Position numbers and translations under genes: made by a program
Assembly: GCA_907163375.1 (NCBI GenBank)
Contig: CAJQUW010001866.1
Span: forward strand, 62,001-126,000
Source: Prostheceraeus crozeri
Taxonomy: Eukaryota; Platyhelminthes; Polycladida; Euryleptidae
Reading direction: 5' to 3'
DNA: 64,000 nt
Part shown: in pieces, positions 24,841 through 36,030 of the stretch
How positions within the stretch are numbered: position 1 is the first letter of the stretch
How the letters are laid out: each line of letters begins with the position of its first letter
Notes under the pieces: generated by a model
Database searches by the model: none
The model's input: only the letters and a program-made list of their open reading frames with translations
Told to the model about the DNA's origin: nothing

Positions 24841-24992
24841 GCTTTCGTCAACACCGGTCTTGTCAAAGGTATGAGGTTTTTACACATGTAAACATATATT
24901 GCATCAAATTTACATGTAACATGCTAGCATGTACAATTGTACATTGTATGTAAAGCCTCTTACACTCTTGACAAGGCGGGTATTGACGAAAG
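24841..24992. repeat. Short palindromic element, arms about 45 bp
   Basis: The left arm reads GCTTTCGTCAACACCGGTCT, continuing TGTCAAAGGTATGAGG. The right arm is its inverse with several differences, around CTTGACAAGGCGGGTATTGA then CGAAAG. Each arm thus ends in GACGAAAG pointing outward, similar to the tail motif of Penelope-like elements. Confidence 0.55.
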
Positions 24993-26838
24993 TTCATGTT
25001 CACGAAAACACAAAACAACAGCAGTAAAGTTCATTTTATTACAAAATGATTAAGCAATCTGCTGAGATCCAACCAAAAGCAATTTTCAATTTGCCTAAAA
25101 TGATTGCAGCCAACAAATTTGAATAACGAGACAAACTAATCGTAATAAGGGCACTACACGCATCTTTCATTATATTGACATTCAACAACTTGAGAAGCGG
25201 AATTTATGCACAGCTGACAACAAAGGCCTCAAACTTATTCAAATTAAATGAATTATTCATTTCTTCTTTCTGTTATCATGCGGTTTCCCCATAACGTGTT
25301 GTCGCAACTTGTAACTACACTAATGGAACAATACATCACTTGTTGCTCAGGTAAACATGAGATTAAAACGATTTCCAGCTAGAGATGGCATTCATATAAC
25401 TACTAAATCGATTGACAGTGACCGGATTACTTCAACGGACGTCTGGTTAATCTTTGCATAGACGACATTAAAGCAAACTTAGCAGACTCCTTCAGGAAGT
25501 GGCACACATGTTTACTAGCTTCATTTCGTAAATTAATAAATGAATAAGAGCATATGGCTTAATTTCAATTTCTTCAGATGAAGTGTACGAAAATACATGC
25601 CTACTATTTTTCGGACACACGATTGCAACACCGATACAGCACGAAACCTAACATACATTGAAGAAATTCATGTAATTCAAAATTTCGTGGGAGGAACATC
25701 AATCGCACCGAATAAGTGTCTTGAAAGTGTGACGTGGAGCTGACTAGAAAACTTCTCCTGGTATTGCAAAGACTACGCAGTTTGAAATAGGGAAATTAGG
25801 AGACGATAATGACGAGCTAAATCAATGGAAGGAATCTTGAGACTCAGTGACGAGGGATATGTCGAGAATATTCTTCTATTCTGTCACACAGTAGCAATGA
25901 AAGTCACCTACCAAATAGAATGACCTATGCTTTGTACATATAGACCTGTAATTTCTCTAAATATCAAACTAATTATTATCTTTGGTTCGCAATTGTGTAA
26001 TTGTGAATCATGAGCATTATAACCGCAAAGTATGAAATAATCAATGATTGAAATAAGAACTTTGTTTAAGTGACATATGGTCGAAGACTTCTAGGACACT
26101 AAACAGATGAAAATGTGCACAATGGGCAGCCAAAGAAGGTGTAGAATGAGGCAATCAAAGAAATGACAAAAAGTCACAAGAGATGATTCGATAAGAACTG
26201 CGCTTTTAAAAATCTATCTTCGCTGTGACGTCTGTAAGTATAAGAAGTTTATTTTGAAACTTGATACTCCAACATTTCAAAATTCTACATATTACATTTC
26301 TAAAGAAATGTATTACAACGTATTCACAATACAGCACATACCGCCGACATAACGAATATTCACTTTGACATTTGATTATGGCATATATAGCAAAGGCTAC
26401 GAAACTGACTCGACGTAAGACGCTTCTCGTGGACAAAAACGTGATCCTTAGCGAATTCGCGAATAAGTAAATCATGAAGATTCAGCAATTACAATCAATT
26501 GCATAATACACAACAAACAGCATTATTCTTCTATTACTTAATATGTTGTGAACATAATCGTACGACTCCAAATGTACGCCAACCCTTTCAGTCAACAGTT
26601 AAATGCCAACAGATGGAACGCAACCCACCAAAACGTTCCAAAGTTACTGTATGTATACGACAGTAAGAAGGAAAGACGAAGTCTACTAAAGCTTGAAAAT
26701 TTCATGGCTAATTCTATTCGTGAACATATTGATAGCATAAAGATCTCCTAAAAACAGACGATTAGAATATAGTGAAAATCGTAGGTATAGGCTAATAACG
26801 CACAGAAGTCATTGAATGATGGCGGATGTGAGACAGTA

Positions 26839-27154
26839 CAAGTAGAACAAAATTCAAAAATATGAACGTATGTATTTCGGTATGAGTCTGAAACCCACCA
26901 CATATAAATTAGGTTTTTGGTATGAATGTCTACCATAGTGTCTACCATTTAACTTGCAAGGTGTGTGAGTCCATAAAAATCAATATTTAGGTGCTGTGTA
27001 TTTCCATTATAACTATGCATATCACTTTCAAATATGGTAGACATTCAATAATATAATCTATTTCATTTGTCACAACCTATCAACCCTGATGATGGGATGT
27101 ACGTGTAGACTCATGACGAGAGCTGGTTTGTATTTTTGAATTTTATTCTACTTG
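26839..27154. repeat. Inverted-repeat element with hammerhead-like motif
   Basis: CAAGTAGAACAAAATTCAAA at 26839 is mirrored by its near-inverse at 27131-27154 (one mismatch in 23 bp). Near the right arm, 27082-27128 reads AACC-CTGATGA, then a hairpin-forming region, then CGAGAGCT-GGTT. AACC/GGTT would form stem I and CTGATGA is the exact hammerhead core, while GAAA has become GAGA. Confidence 0.55.
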
Positions 27155-28781
27155 ACTTTTCGGAAATCCTCAAATATAAAATGTCTAGCTAAGGTATTAT
27201 TGCAAGACAAAAAGTCATTTCTTAAATTGCAAACTTGTCCCAAATGTTCATTCTCTTGCGATAGACTGAAAATTGAAAAGGTTCATACTTGAAAAATATA
27301 ATGCATGAAAGTTTTTTTTCTTCTTTTGTTACGAAAAGTGTTATAAGAAGTGTCATTATCGTTATTTTGAGCATTTATGTGTAACGGAATAGCAAACTAA
27401 AAGCATCAGTGAGTTTGTTAGTTTATAAAGTATTGAAGACTTTTACATGAGACTTTCATAATTACTTTCAAAATCAGAGAACACTTAATGATGTCTTGCG
27501 GAGCGAAATCTACTGCATCGTTAAGTGCGTATTAGGTCAACTCTCAACCCTTGTAAAAATGTCAGCGATATGTCAGCTACATAGTACAGGATAAACATCA
27601 CATCTGCTTCCCGCTAACTTGCTGAAATATGGTTAGTTAAAAGATCGACTTTTCGATGAAAGAGGTGAATGTACTTTTAAAGATTACAGTCGCCTTTAAC
27701 AAGTTAAGGACACAAACTTATCAAGCCTCATAACTTTGGAAATAGATGTCAATTTGATTTGGAAAGGCAAAACTGATAATTTTGCTGACAAAGAGACGAA
27801 TAACAGCAAAAGTGTTGCTGGCAAACATTTGTGTACTTCAAAAATAAAATTAAAAAATGCATCAAGTAGAAGTTGATGAGCAAAAACTGAAAGTTCGATG
27901 TCTCCCCTTCTTTCATTGATCAGATTGTTTCACATGTTATTACGGTTAAACATCTAGCTGCATCAATAACCGAGCGCAACTATGAAAGTTGGTAGTTTTC
28001 ACTGAAACATACTTCTAAAAGATTGCCGATAACAAATACAGGGCTAGTCGACATTGCATGTGGATTGATTATTTAGAGAAAGTGTACCACGGATGTGCTG
28101 AGTTAATTGGACTTCAAAAGTTTAAATCGAAAATTAAACTTGATAATTACTGAAAATCGCATCTGCTCAAACATGACCAATTGCACATTGAATCTCTTCT
28201 CTCCACAACAAATTTCACATTTAGGCTAAGACCTAACAATTTCTGAAATAGTCTACTATTCATTTACATTATTATGTCAAGGTCACCATTCTGCAAAAAG
28301 CATCAGTGGACTTGCACTTGTTTAGTCTGAGATCTATTAAGACGGAGACAAAGTTAGTAAACTATTGTTATTTCCGAAATTGATCCTGCAATTAGGCGTG
28401 ACAATACTGCAAACGTACACAAAATCATTTCAAGAGCAAAATATTTCAAGTTCAGGAAAATCTAGAACGTAGACGTCATGTCGCGCATGAAAATTAGTTC
28501 ACCTATGGAAATTAACGAAATTTGCAAGAATTGTTCTGTGCATTGATACTAGTAAGCGAGATAGCTTTATAAATTTTATATTGATCGAACACGCGAATAC
28601 CTCGTACTTCAAATTATCCAGATATTGTGAAGTGCATGCATGTTTATAAATAAGGACGATTGTCAGTCCTCATTAGCTATTCATCAACTATGTCATGAGT
28701 GCGACAGAGTAAAAGTGTGTAAGTTGTAGCAGGCTAAATTCGCAGCTTTTTTTTTTTTTACGGATTTTACGTCACTTTTTA

Positions 28782-28801
28782 CCCCTACTGGGGCCTTGGA
28801 C
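28782..28801 (-). repeat. SINE tail fragment
   Basis: CCCCTACTGGGGCCTTGGAC matches the tail of the SINE at 30482-30501 with two differences and in the same orientation. Only this end is recognised; the head is not present in the flank. Confidence 0.4.
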
Positions 28802-30477
28802 TTTATTAAAATTAATCCTCTCTTGTTTTCAAAATATAATTCCATGTGATCTCCACTACAGGAATATAACGCCATGATTTCCTATACAAAAGCGTACACA
28901 TCTCACAGTCAAACTAGTCCTATATCTTCGAATTTTCAAATCTCAATAGCATCGAGGCTTATTGGCGAAGCACATCCGAAGTTCGTTCGCGATTTGGCAA
29001 TTTCCGTTAATAAAAAATGCAAAGTACATCGAATTTTAGTCCTAGGTGTAAGCCGAACACGGTTTGAAAGCCAGTCCCTCGGACGCAGAATGAACACCAC
29101 TACAAGGCCAAAACCTGCCTACTGTGGCAGGTTATTCTCAACTATATGTATGACTTTAATTAATACAAAATTGCTTTTAACATTTCAAAGCCAGTAGTAT
29201 TTTCAGATTCCAATGATTAGTGGCAGCGTAATATGATTTACCTCGAAATATCACGCATGACTGAAATTGCTCTCCTATGCGTGCTGGCTGTTTATTTTCA
29301 AACATCTGTTGAACTAATTGATTAACCGACCGCATTCCATCATCGTTCATTGTTAAGTCAAGAATGATTGTCGAACAGAAATCGGAGGTACTATTCCAAA
29401 GTGATGTTTAGTTGTGACAATCTTTTAATTCTCGCTAGCAGAGTGACAACATAGAAGGTAACGAAGCGGAAAGTTTGAGCTTTCCTTTAAATCAATTCTT
29501 GTCACGAATGCAATCGACAATGAAGTTAACAGCTTTTTATATCTGTCAGAATGCATAGGACTAAGATACGCAAGCTACTTGCAAGGTCTATGATGGTGGC
29601 GTGATTTCTGATCGCAAAATCTAAAAATAACTCTCAATTGAAACCACCGTGTGTAATTATCTTTTATATGATATTGTTGTCCAAAAGCAGTACCTACAGT
29701 TAATGGAAATTAGTCGATCACACAAGAGACAAATCACTTCTTTCTTCAATCATATTTGACCTACACGTATAAGTAACAATCGTGGCTAAATTTCAAGTAT
29801 TCAAATGCATTGTTGATCGAAAATTACTTAGCGCATTTCCACACGACGAAAACCAAATAATAGCATTTCGATTTATACGTACCTCGAATTTAATAATCAA
29901 TATCAGTTGATATTCAATGACCAAATATTCAATTTGCAAGAAACATTAACGATTGCATCTCGCCAGACATAATCAATGAAGTCTTCTCAATATATTCCAC
30001 AGTATACTGTGTGCATTCAAACCTTTTACCGGAATCTACTTTACCATTTTGAATGGCAAGCGGACGAATAGCTTAACATGGAATAAGCGACAATCGGGCC
30101 TGTACATCAAACAAAATATAATCTGCCTTTTAACTCCCGATGGTGAGGTGCGCATTGTAAATGAGCTGTCCAAACTTTTGAACAGCGTCAACAGAGCAGG
30201 TACTGCTCTCGGATCACGTGATACTCTTCAAGATGATATATTTCGGATATTGGTGAGGCTTATATAGTATCTAAAACTCATCATCATATCGCGGTCTTTC
30301 TTTTTATTTGTAGAAACAAGTAATGCAGATGAAATATTCTGTTCCGAACCTACTAAATTCGCACGAATAAAAATCGTTCAGCATGAGAAAATAAAAGTGC
30401 GCACCAGAAAACATCGAATTCTAAATAAACATTTATGTTCCTTCAATTTCAAAAAAATAAATGTTTAACGTAACTAC

Positions 30478-30660
30478 CCTCCCCTTACTGGGGTCTTGGA
30501 CGGGCTGGAACAGTCAGACTTTAATCTGGAGCGTTGTGATCTTTCAGTCCGCATACACTTCCTGACGACTTCCATTGACACTTTTGTGGCTCGACCTCTG
30601 CACCGAAAGATCGCTAGGCCAAGCACTTTACCACTCTGCCACGGAGACCACCAAAACTCT
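30478..30660 (-). mobile_element. tRNA-derived SINE
   Basis: On the minus strand the head reads GGTCTCCGTGGCAGAGTGG (30649-30631), a tRNA-type A box region, followed by TAAAGTGCTTGGC. GGTGCAGAGGTCGAGCC (30604-30588) stands for the B box. The far end is the GTCCAAGACCCCAGTAAGGG block that is also found at 28782. The family is RNA polymerase III-transcribed and mobilised by LINEs. The minus-strand ORF through it is not a gene. Confidence 0.7.
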
Positions 30661-31371
30661 TTCAATTAAATCGATGAATAATATATTGTAAGCGATCTAC
30701 CAGAAATTATCGTGCCAATTTGTGTAAATGGGAACTCAAGTGTCTTTCTAGTACAATATGTAGTTCAGTAAATTCATGTTCAGCACTTTGTGAGATAAAT
30801 GAGCGATATGATTTTAGGCTAAAGGTGGAGGCCGCTTCAAAGTTGAATATTGAATAAATATACATTTAATGACCAAGGCATGATTATTATTTCGTGTATA
30901 GCTTTAGCCCAAAAGTAACCCATTAAAGCTCGACACTGATTAATTAATCTGTGAACTTCAAGATTGCAATCTTTACGACAATTCGGTTAAATATTACATA
31001 AATTCCATCAACATTGAACAGAAAATTGAAAAGCAAAATGCTTCGGTAAGTTACTATTAACATGAAATTCTTTAAGTCAAAGATTTTGAACTCCGTTCCC
31101 TGTACGAACCAGACGCCTCTGTCGAGATAGTAGTGAACGGTGAAGTGTCTAATGTTGTGTCGAGGAGTTAATGTGTCTGAGAAGCGGAATGACCATCAGT
31201 TAGCTAAAGGCCATGCAGGCCTAAGTGTGACGGTAATCCGCTTTACTTATAAACTGCGACATGTTACTTCTTTTTCCCCCTCGTCTTATAATTATACATG
31301 CATCTTGTTGAGACGGTATTGAATAATATTCTAATCTACTGTCAGTTGAAGTCAATAGCAACTCAACTCAC

Positions 31372-32577
31372 TTGGCTTTGTCACTTGAGTTTCAGGCTTT
31401 TCCACATTCTCCGAGGCTAAACTGGTCAATTCACTGTTATCCGGACTGTCCATTTCCTTTGCTGCTGCAGCAGTCGGTGACAAGGAAACCACTTGTGGAG
31501 TTGGCAGGGACAATGTCTCAGGAGCGGTGACATAGGAGACATCAGTTGATGATTCGTCTTCAGCTGGAGACAATTTAAGAGAAGCTGGGGGACTCTGGAC
31601 AGCGGAGCGCGTGCTCATTGATGAATTCAAAGATGAGTATCCGGAAGTTTGTACACTGTCCTGCGAAATCTCTGCTTCTCGCTTGCTCTGCGTGTCATCA
31701 CCTGCTTCCGTTGACGATTTACCGCCACGCGATGCCATCAGTGTTCGACCTTTGGACGCGACAATACTTTCCTCCGCAGCTGCATGGAATACATCATCGT
31801 CTTTCTTATCTTCAACTTTTCTCTTTATCTGTGAGTCGCTCAGCTTGTCTTTCGGTTTCCTCGTGCGAACTTCACTGGCAAATTTCCATGAGTCGCGCTT
31901 GTCTGATAGTCTCCCTTTCACTTTTTCAGTCTCGTCCATTTTCATCGCACCGAGCTCCTTAGGATCACTTTGTCTCGCAGATTCTTCATTGGATCTCAAC
32001 GTCTCCCCTGGACTTAGCGCCTCACCTCTTTTCAAGTCATTCGTTATCAGCTGCTTCGGTCGGGATTTTTCTCCAGGAGATATTTTTCCTTCACTTACTT
32101 CTTGTACATTTTCTGCCTTCTGCTTTTCTCTGTCATTCATATTTTGGGATTTAGATGCTGCCCCAACATTGTCCGGTCGTTCTATCACTACTTGAGGTCG
32201 ATCTCTGGATGTCTGCTCACTGCTGGACGGTGGAGGCGATTCATGAATCACAGGACGTGTGGCTTCCACTTCTGGACGACCTCCAAAGTGCCGTCTGCCA
32301 CCTGGCATTTCTTCCACAATATTAGGTTTTTCAAGAGATGGAGAGACAATATGCAAGTCTGCGTCACCGGTTGGGGAAAGCAACTTCCGGGAGGCACCGG
32401 GAAAGGGGCTGAGTGTAGCAGGAGTTGATGAACCGTTGTCGCTATTTCTCGAGCTCGACCGCCGCCTGGTTCGGACTTCTTGAACTTCTGTCTCGACGAC
32501 AGTTCGCTGGATGATTGAGACAACTTCCCCACGGCGTGTAGGAGATGGCTCGTCGTCTTTGTAAGGTGTCCACTCGA
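31372..32577 (-). CDS. Large internal host exon, disordered, 402 codons
   Basis: Bounded by acceptor CTCTACTTTCAG (minus, before 32577) and donor CCAA|GTGAGT at 31371-31366. It enters and leaves in phase 1 and is open throughout. It begins VEWTPYKDDEPSPTRRGEVV, continues with a Thr/Val/Arg-rich stretch (QRTVVETEVQEVRTRRRSSS), and then Ser/Pro/Lys/Glu-rich sequence to VTKP. No folded domain is recognised. The stated ORF starting at 32383 is only the part after the first TTG. The true exon starts at 32577. Overlapping plus-strand frames are shadows. Confidence 0.85.
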
Positions 32578-34595
32578 CTGAAAGTAGAGCAGAAATTTAA
32601 GAAATGATGAAGAAAGGAAGATTGAGTGACAACAAAATTGGTATAAAGAATATGGAACAAATGAATATACCACCAAAAACGAAGTAGTATCTCTAATGAA
32701 CATGTTGACATGATGCCGTTTTCATTGAGCAAAAACGTTTCTGCAGAAAGCACAAAACAGCGACGACGATATGACAGTAAGTTAGTAGGAAAATATTTAG
32801 TCATATCCAATGAAGCATGATGGGATTCCGAGTAGATAATACCATGAAGTTAGGACAGATAACAAGTGTTACAATGAATAACTAGGTTTTCCAAGACATA
32901 CTGTACATCATCATGATGAGTTTAAAGATGAACACCTTCAATAGAAATTCATACCACATACATTATTTAATCATTCTATTGTGATTTAAGCAGGGAGCTT
33001 TTATGATGGAATACGCATGAATACTTTTCCAAGTATATCTTTCAGGTGCGATGGGAAGTATTCCCACACCTCTTTTCCAGAAGAGGCGAATTCTAATCAT
33101 AAATATTGCAGAGTGCCAGTTCTCCGGGGCATGACCACGAACTTGAACAATTTAAACACAAAGCTTCCTTGGCAACCATGGACGCTTCGCCCTTCAAGGG
33201 CTCGTCAGCACGGCTAGGAATGGCCCAAACAAGCGAAAAGTATACATAATGGTTGAACGAGCTGAATGACTGTATAACATGCTGCTCTACGTTTGCTTAT
33301 CCGGTTTTGCCGTCCGGCGGATAATCATGAAGGCATGAAAATTAGCATATTTTAAATAATAGCTGAAGCCAGTATGGATCATTCTGAACCGCACTGACAA
33401 GTTATTGTAGGGCGAAACGCAGCGTCTACTGCTGCCAAGGAGGCTTTGTGCGTAAATTGTGACATAACAGGCGTCATTAGCAAAATTGGAAATCAAAGTA
33501 TCTAAAGCCAATGTGTACAAGCCAAACCAAAGTGGGCGTAGTGGCATTGCATAAATATCGTGATGCACTGACCTGCTCCATCGTCACATTGCGTTACATC
33601 TCTTATTATTGCTCTGTTATAACCTACAGGTTCCATTTTGAGGTTGAAAAGAGTACCGCTACACTGCCCATGCATGATATGTATAAGACGTTCATTAAGT
33701 TTCATAAGTTTAAAGCTGATTCTGTCAACACATTTGGTGATAAAGATAAATTCCAAAAAGCCCTTTTCTGACTCAATCGGTTTCATCATTCGCTTTGAGA
33801 GTTGCTGGAAAAATATATAACGAAATAAAATTTTTGAAAAAACTTTGAGAATAATCTTAGTTAGATAGTCACGATTAATTTCATTCCAGACATAATGCAT
33901 CTCAAGAATTACGCGATTCATCCTAATGCATTCACCTAACGCATGGAACTGGATTGCGTTGGTTACTTGCTGAACTAGTACGAGTATTTCACAGCATAGT
34001 GGAATCACCTAATCAGTCGTTCTATGTTGTAATCTGCTTTTGGAAGTTAACTAAATTCAAAAGGAATACCCATCAGTCGAAAGCTTTAACAATAATAATG
34101 AATGCTTTATTGTTTCATTTCAATGCAGATTCGGTGAGCACAAAAAATTAATTATAAACAATTCGAGGTCAAGTAATCAGCGGGATAGCAATCGTTGAAT
34201 CCCTCTACAAGTAGGTACACAAGCATAATTCAAGTGAGCTTTTCACAAACGGAATGATTACAAACAATTTTCGAAGTAACTATTGTGATTATTATTATTA
34301 TAAACTATGCCAAAACGGTGACATGGTGAAGACATCAATGATACCATACATTGATTACATCTGTGAATGTTGAATGACTATTCATTTGTCAAGTTGCAGT
34401 ATTCGGTATAAAATGCTGGAACAGACTTCAATGCTCTTGTTCCTACTGATGACAATTTTACCATGGTATTGATGATTGCTTTTTGAAGATTCTCGAAGCA
34501 TTAACAAATAGTGTCTCACGCAAAGAGCAGTCTTCAACAATAAATCAAAGATGATGATTATTGTAGTAATGGTTGAGTTATTTATAAAAACTTTT
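32578..34595. other. Intron with a hammerhead-like motif
   Basis: No trusted gene. ORFs at 33502-34008 and 32248-32810 are chance or exon shadows. The motif at 33173-33216 is listed separately. Confidence 0.55.
33173..33216 (-). ncRNA. Hammerhead-ribozyme-like motif, near-complete
   Basis: On the minus strand: TAGCCGTG, core CTGACGA, stem GCCCT-TGA-AGGGC, then GAAG, then CGTC and CATGGTTG. Stem I (TAGCCGTG with CATGGTTG) pairs over eight positions including wobbles, and stem II is a perfect 5-bp stem. Stem III is minimal, as in Penelope-type hammerheads. The single departure in the core is GAAG in place of GAAA, which should abolish or strongly lower cleavage. This is the best preserved of several such motifs here. 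It may be a Penelope tail relic. Confidence 0.5.
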
Positions 34596-34667
34596 TTTTT
34601 TAAATATTTAGAATGATACCACTTTTATCGAGGTGCTCCAACGCTTGCGTCTCAATAAAATGAATGT

Positions 34668-35843
34668 GTGATCAACTTTGTCGAAAACAATTGGAATAAA
34701 ATTGAAAACTTTGGTCTCACCTTAGATCAATTAAAAAATTGCCTTACTTTTATAGCTTTTAACTATGAAATAAGTTTCAAAAATGAGACCTACCTCCAAA
34801 TACACGGCTGTCCGATGGGCTCCCACTTCGCTCCTCCATTTGCGATCATCGCAATTCATTTTATTGAGACGCAAGCGTTGGAGCACCTCGATAAAAGTGG
34901 TATCTTTCTGAATATTTTTTTACGGTATGTCGACGACATAATTATGGGTCCGTTTTCCCGTAACATAGAAACTTTTGAAAAAATACTAGAAGTATTCAAT
35001 TCCATTAATAAAAGTATACAGTTTACTATCGAAGTTCCAGATCTGAATACCGCCCTAAATTTCCTCGATATATCTATTAGAATAAAAAATAATGATATTA
35101 GCTATCAGTGGTACTCGAAACCTACCCACTCCGACATCACTCTGAAAAAAGATAGTTGGGTGCCTCGTCACATTAAGGATAATTTCGTGAAGAGTACTGA
35201 ACAGCGGGTTGCATCCAGATGTTCGAATCCGGCCTTGAAAGACGAGTCTTTAAAAAAGGCACAAAACCGACTTCGTAAGAATGGGTTTAGCAACCGAGAT
35301 TTCAATAAAAACAAGAGTAAGAAAGAGAAAACAAATAATAATAACGTAAAATTTACTGTAGACTATGTGAGCGATAGCTGTAATAGAAAACTTAAATCAC
35401 TCGTGAAAAAATACAACTTACCCATCACCCTAGTTAACAAACCGAATAAAACTTTAAAACACTGCTTAAATAATAAGAAAAATAGTCGTAAACATGAAAA
35501 TTGCGAAATATATACTGGTTTGAACGGTAGCTATGCGTGCGATGATCGATACGTGGTATATCAATTTACATGTAGTCTTTGTAACCAATCGTACATTGGG
35601 CAAACTAGCCGTCCTTTTGTCACTCGCCTTAAGGAGCACGCCAGTAGTTTAAGGAGTCTTAATAATACCAGCGCTCTTACTGAGCATGCCAAGACCGTCC
35701 ACAATCGTAACATGTCCATTAACGATTTCAGGTATTGTATTTTAGACAAACTAAGTTCACCTATTGAAAGCCGTATTGCTGAAGCGAGGCACATCAACAA
35801 TAAGTCACCGGGTCTGAATAGGAAGCACGAGCTGGTTGGCTGA
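34668..35843 (+). CDS. Penelope-like RT/GIY-YIG protein, partial
   Basis: The frame opens at GTG 34668, directly at the foldback junction, so the N-terminal RT fingers are missing and there is no genuine start. RT palm landmarks: GCPMGSHFAPPFA, the catalytic FLRYVDDIIMG, and LNFLDISIRI. After a basic linker (SNRDFNKNKSKKEK) the GIY-YIG nuclease follows: YVVYQFTCSLCNQSYIGQTS, RLKEHASSLR, and a CxxC pair in the first strand, then EARHINNKSPGLN. It stays open to TGA at 35841-35843 with no internal stop, so it is young or lightly mutated apart from the 5' loss. The family lacks LTRs and capsid. Confidence 0.9.
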   Translation: MINFVENNWNKIENFGLTLDQLKNCLTFIAFNYEISFKNETYLQIHGCPMGSHFAPPFAIIAIHFIETQALEHLDKSGIFLNIFLRYVDDIIMGPFSRNIETFEKILEVFNSINKSIQFTIEVPDLNTALNFLDISIRIKNNDISYQWYSKPTHSDITLKKDSWVPRHIKDNFVKSTEQRVASRCSNPALKDESLKKAQNRLRKNGFSNRDFNKNKSKKEKTNNNNVKFTVDYVSDSCNRKLKSLVKKYNLPITLVNKPNKTLKHCLNNKKNSRKHENCEIYTGLNGSYACDDRYVVYQFTCSLCNQSYIGQTSRPFVTRLKEHASSLRSLNNTSALTEHAKTVHNRNMSINDFRYCILDKLSSPIESRIAEARHINNKSPGLNRKHELVG

Positions 35844-35924
35844 TGAATACTCGCGTCTAAGCAATCGATCCGTACCTATTTAAGTCCACACACAGTGTTC
35901 TGTCACCTTCCGTTTTAGTTTTAT

Positions 35925-35970
35925 TTGGCACTGAGGCAGCGACTGGGTCGCGAAACGTATGCCACTGTAC
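35925..35970 (+). ncRNA. Hammerhead-like motif in Penelope tail
   Basis: CTGAGGCA, then GCGAC-TGG-GTCGC (perfect 5-bp stem), then GAAACGTATGCC. TGGC before the core and GCCA after it could pair. Compared with CTGANGA...GAAA...GTC the first core element carries an extra or changed base and the cleavage triplet is altered, so activity is doubtful. Position downstream of the RT/GIY-YIG frame fits the family. Confidence 0.5.
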
Positions 35971-36030
35971 AAAGTTTTAGCTATTTATCTTATTACAATA
36001 TATCGTGGTTTACTCAAGAAGGGAGTGATC

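Larger units (their letters stand above)
23035..31371. other. Intron of about 8.3 kb with small repeats
   Basis: AT-rich sequence without trusted coding frames. It contains an inverted repeat at 24841-24992, a second with a hammerhead-like motif at 26839-27154, a tRNA-derived SINE at 30478-30660 and a SINE tail at 28782-28801. All other listed frames are short chance ORFs. Confidence 0.6.
34596..36030 (+). mobile_element. Penelope-like retroelement, 5'-truncated with foldback
   Basis: A 391-codon open frame with RT and GIY-YIG endonuclease domains is followed by a tail with a hammerhead-like motif (35925-35970). The 5' side is truncated within the RT. Immediately upstream, 34596-34662 is an inverted copy of the internal segment 34855-34928, a foldback at the 5' junction. 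Truncation and inverted 5' pieces are common in Penelope-like elements. The 3' boundary is approximate. The element lies in a host intron, opposite in orientation to the gene. Confidence 0.85.

Noticed and set aside
31611-32483. Plus-strand frames of up to 194 codons
   Set aside because: Shadows of the spliced, phase-consistent minus-strand exon 31372-32577.
33502-34008. 168-codon minus-strand frame
   Set aside because: Hydrophobic, irregular composition with no motif or splice context; likely chance in AT-rich intron.
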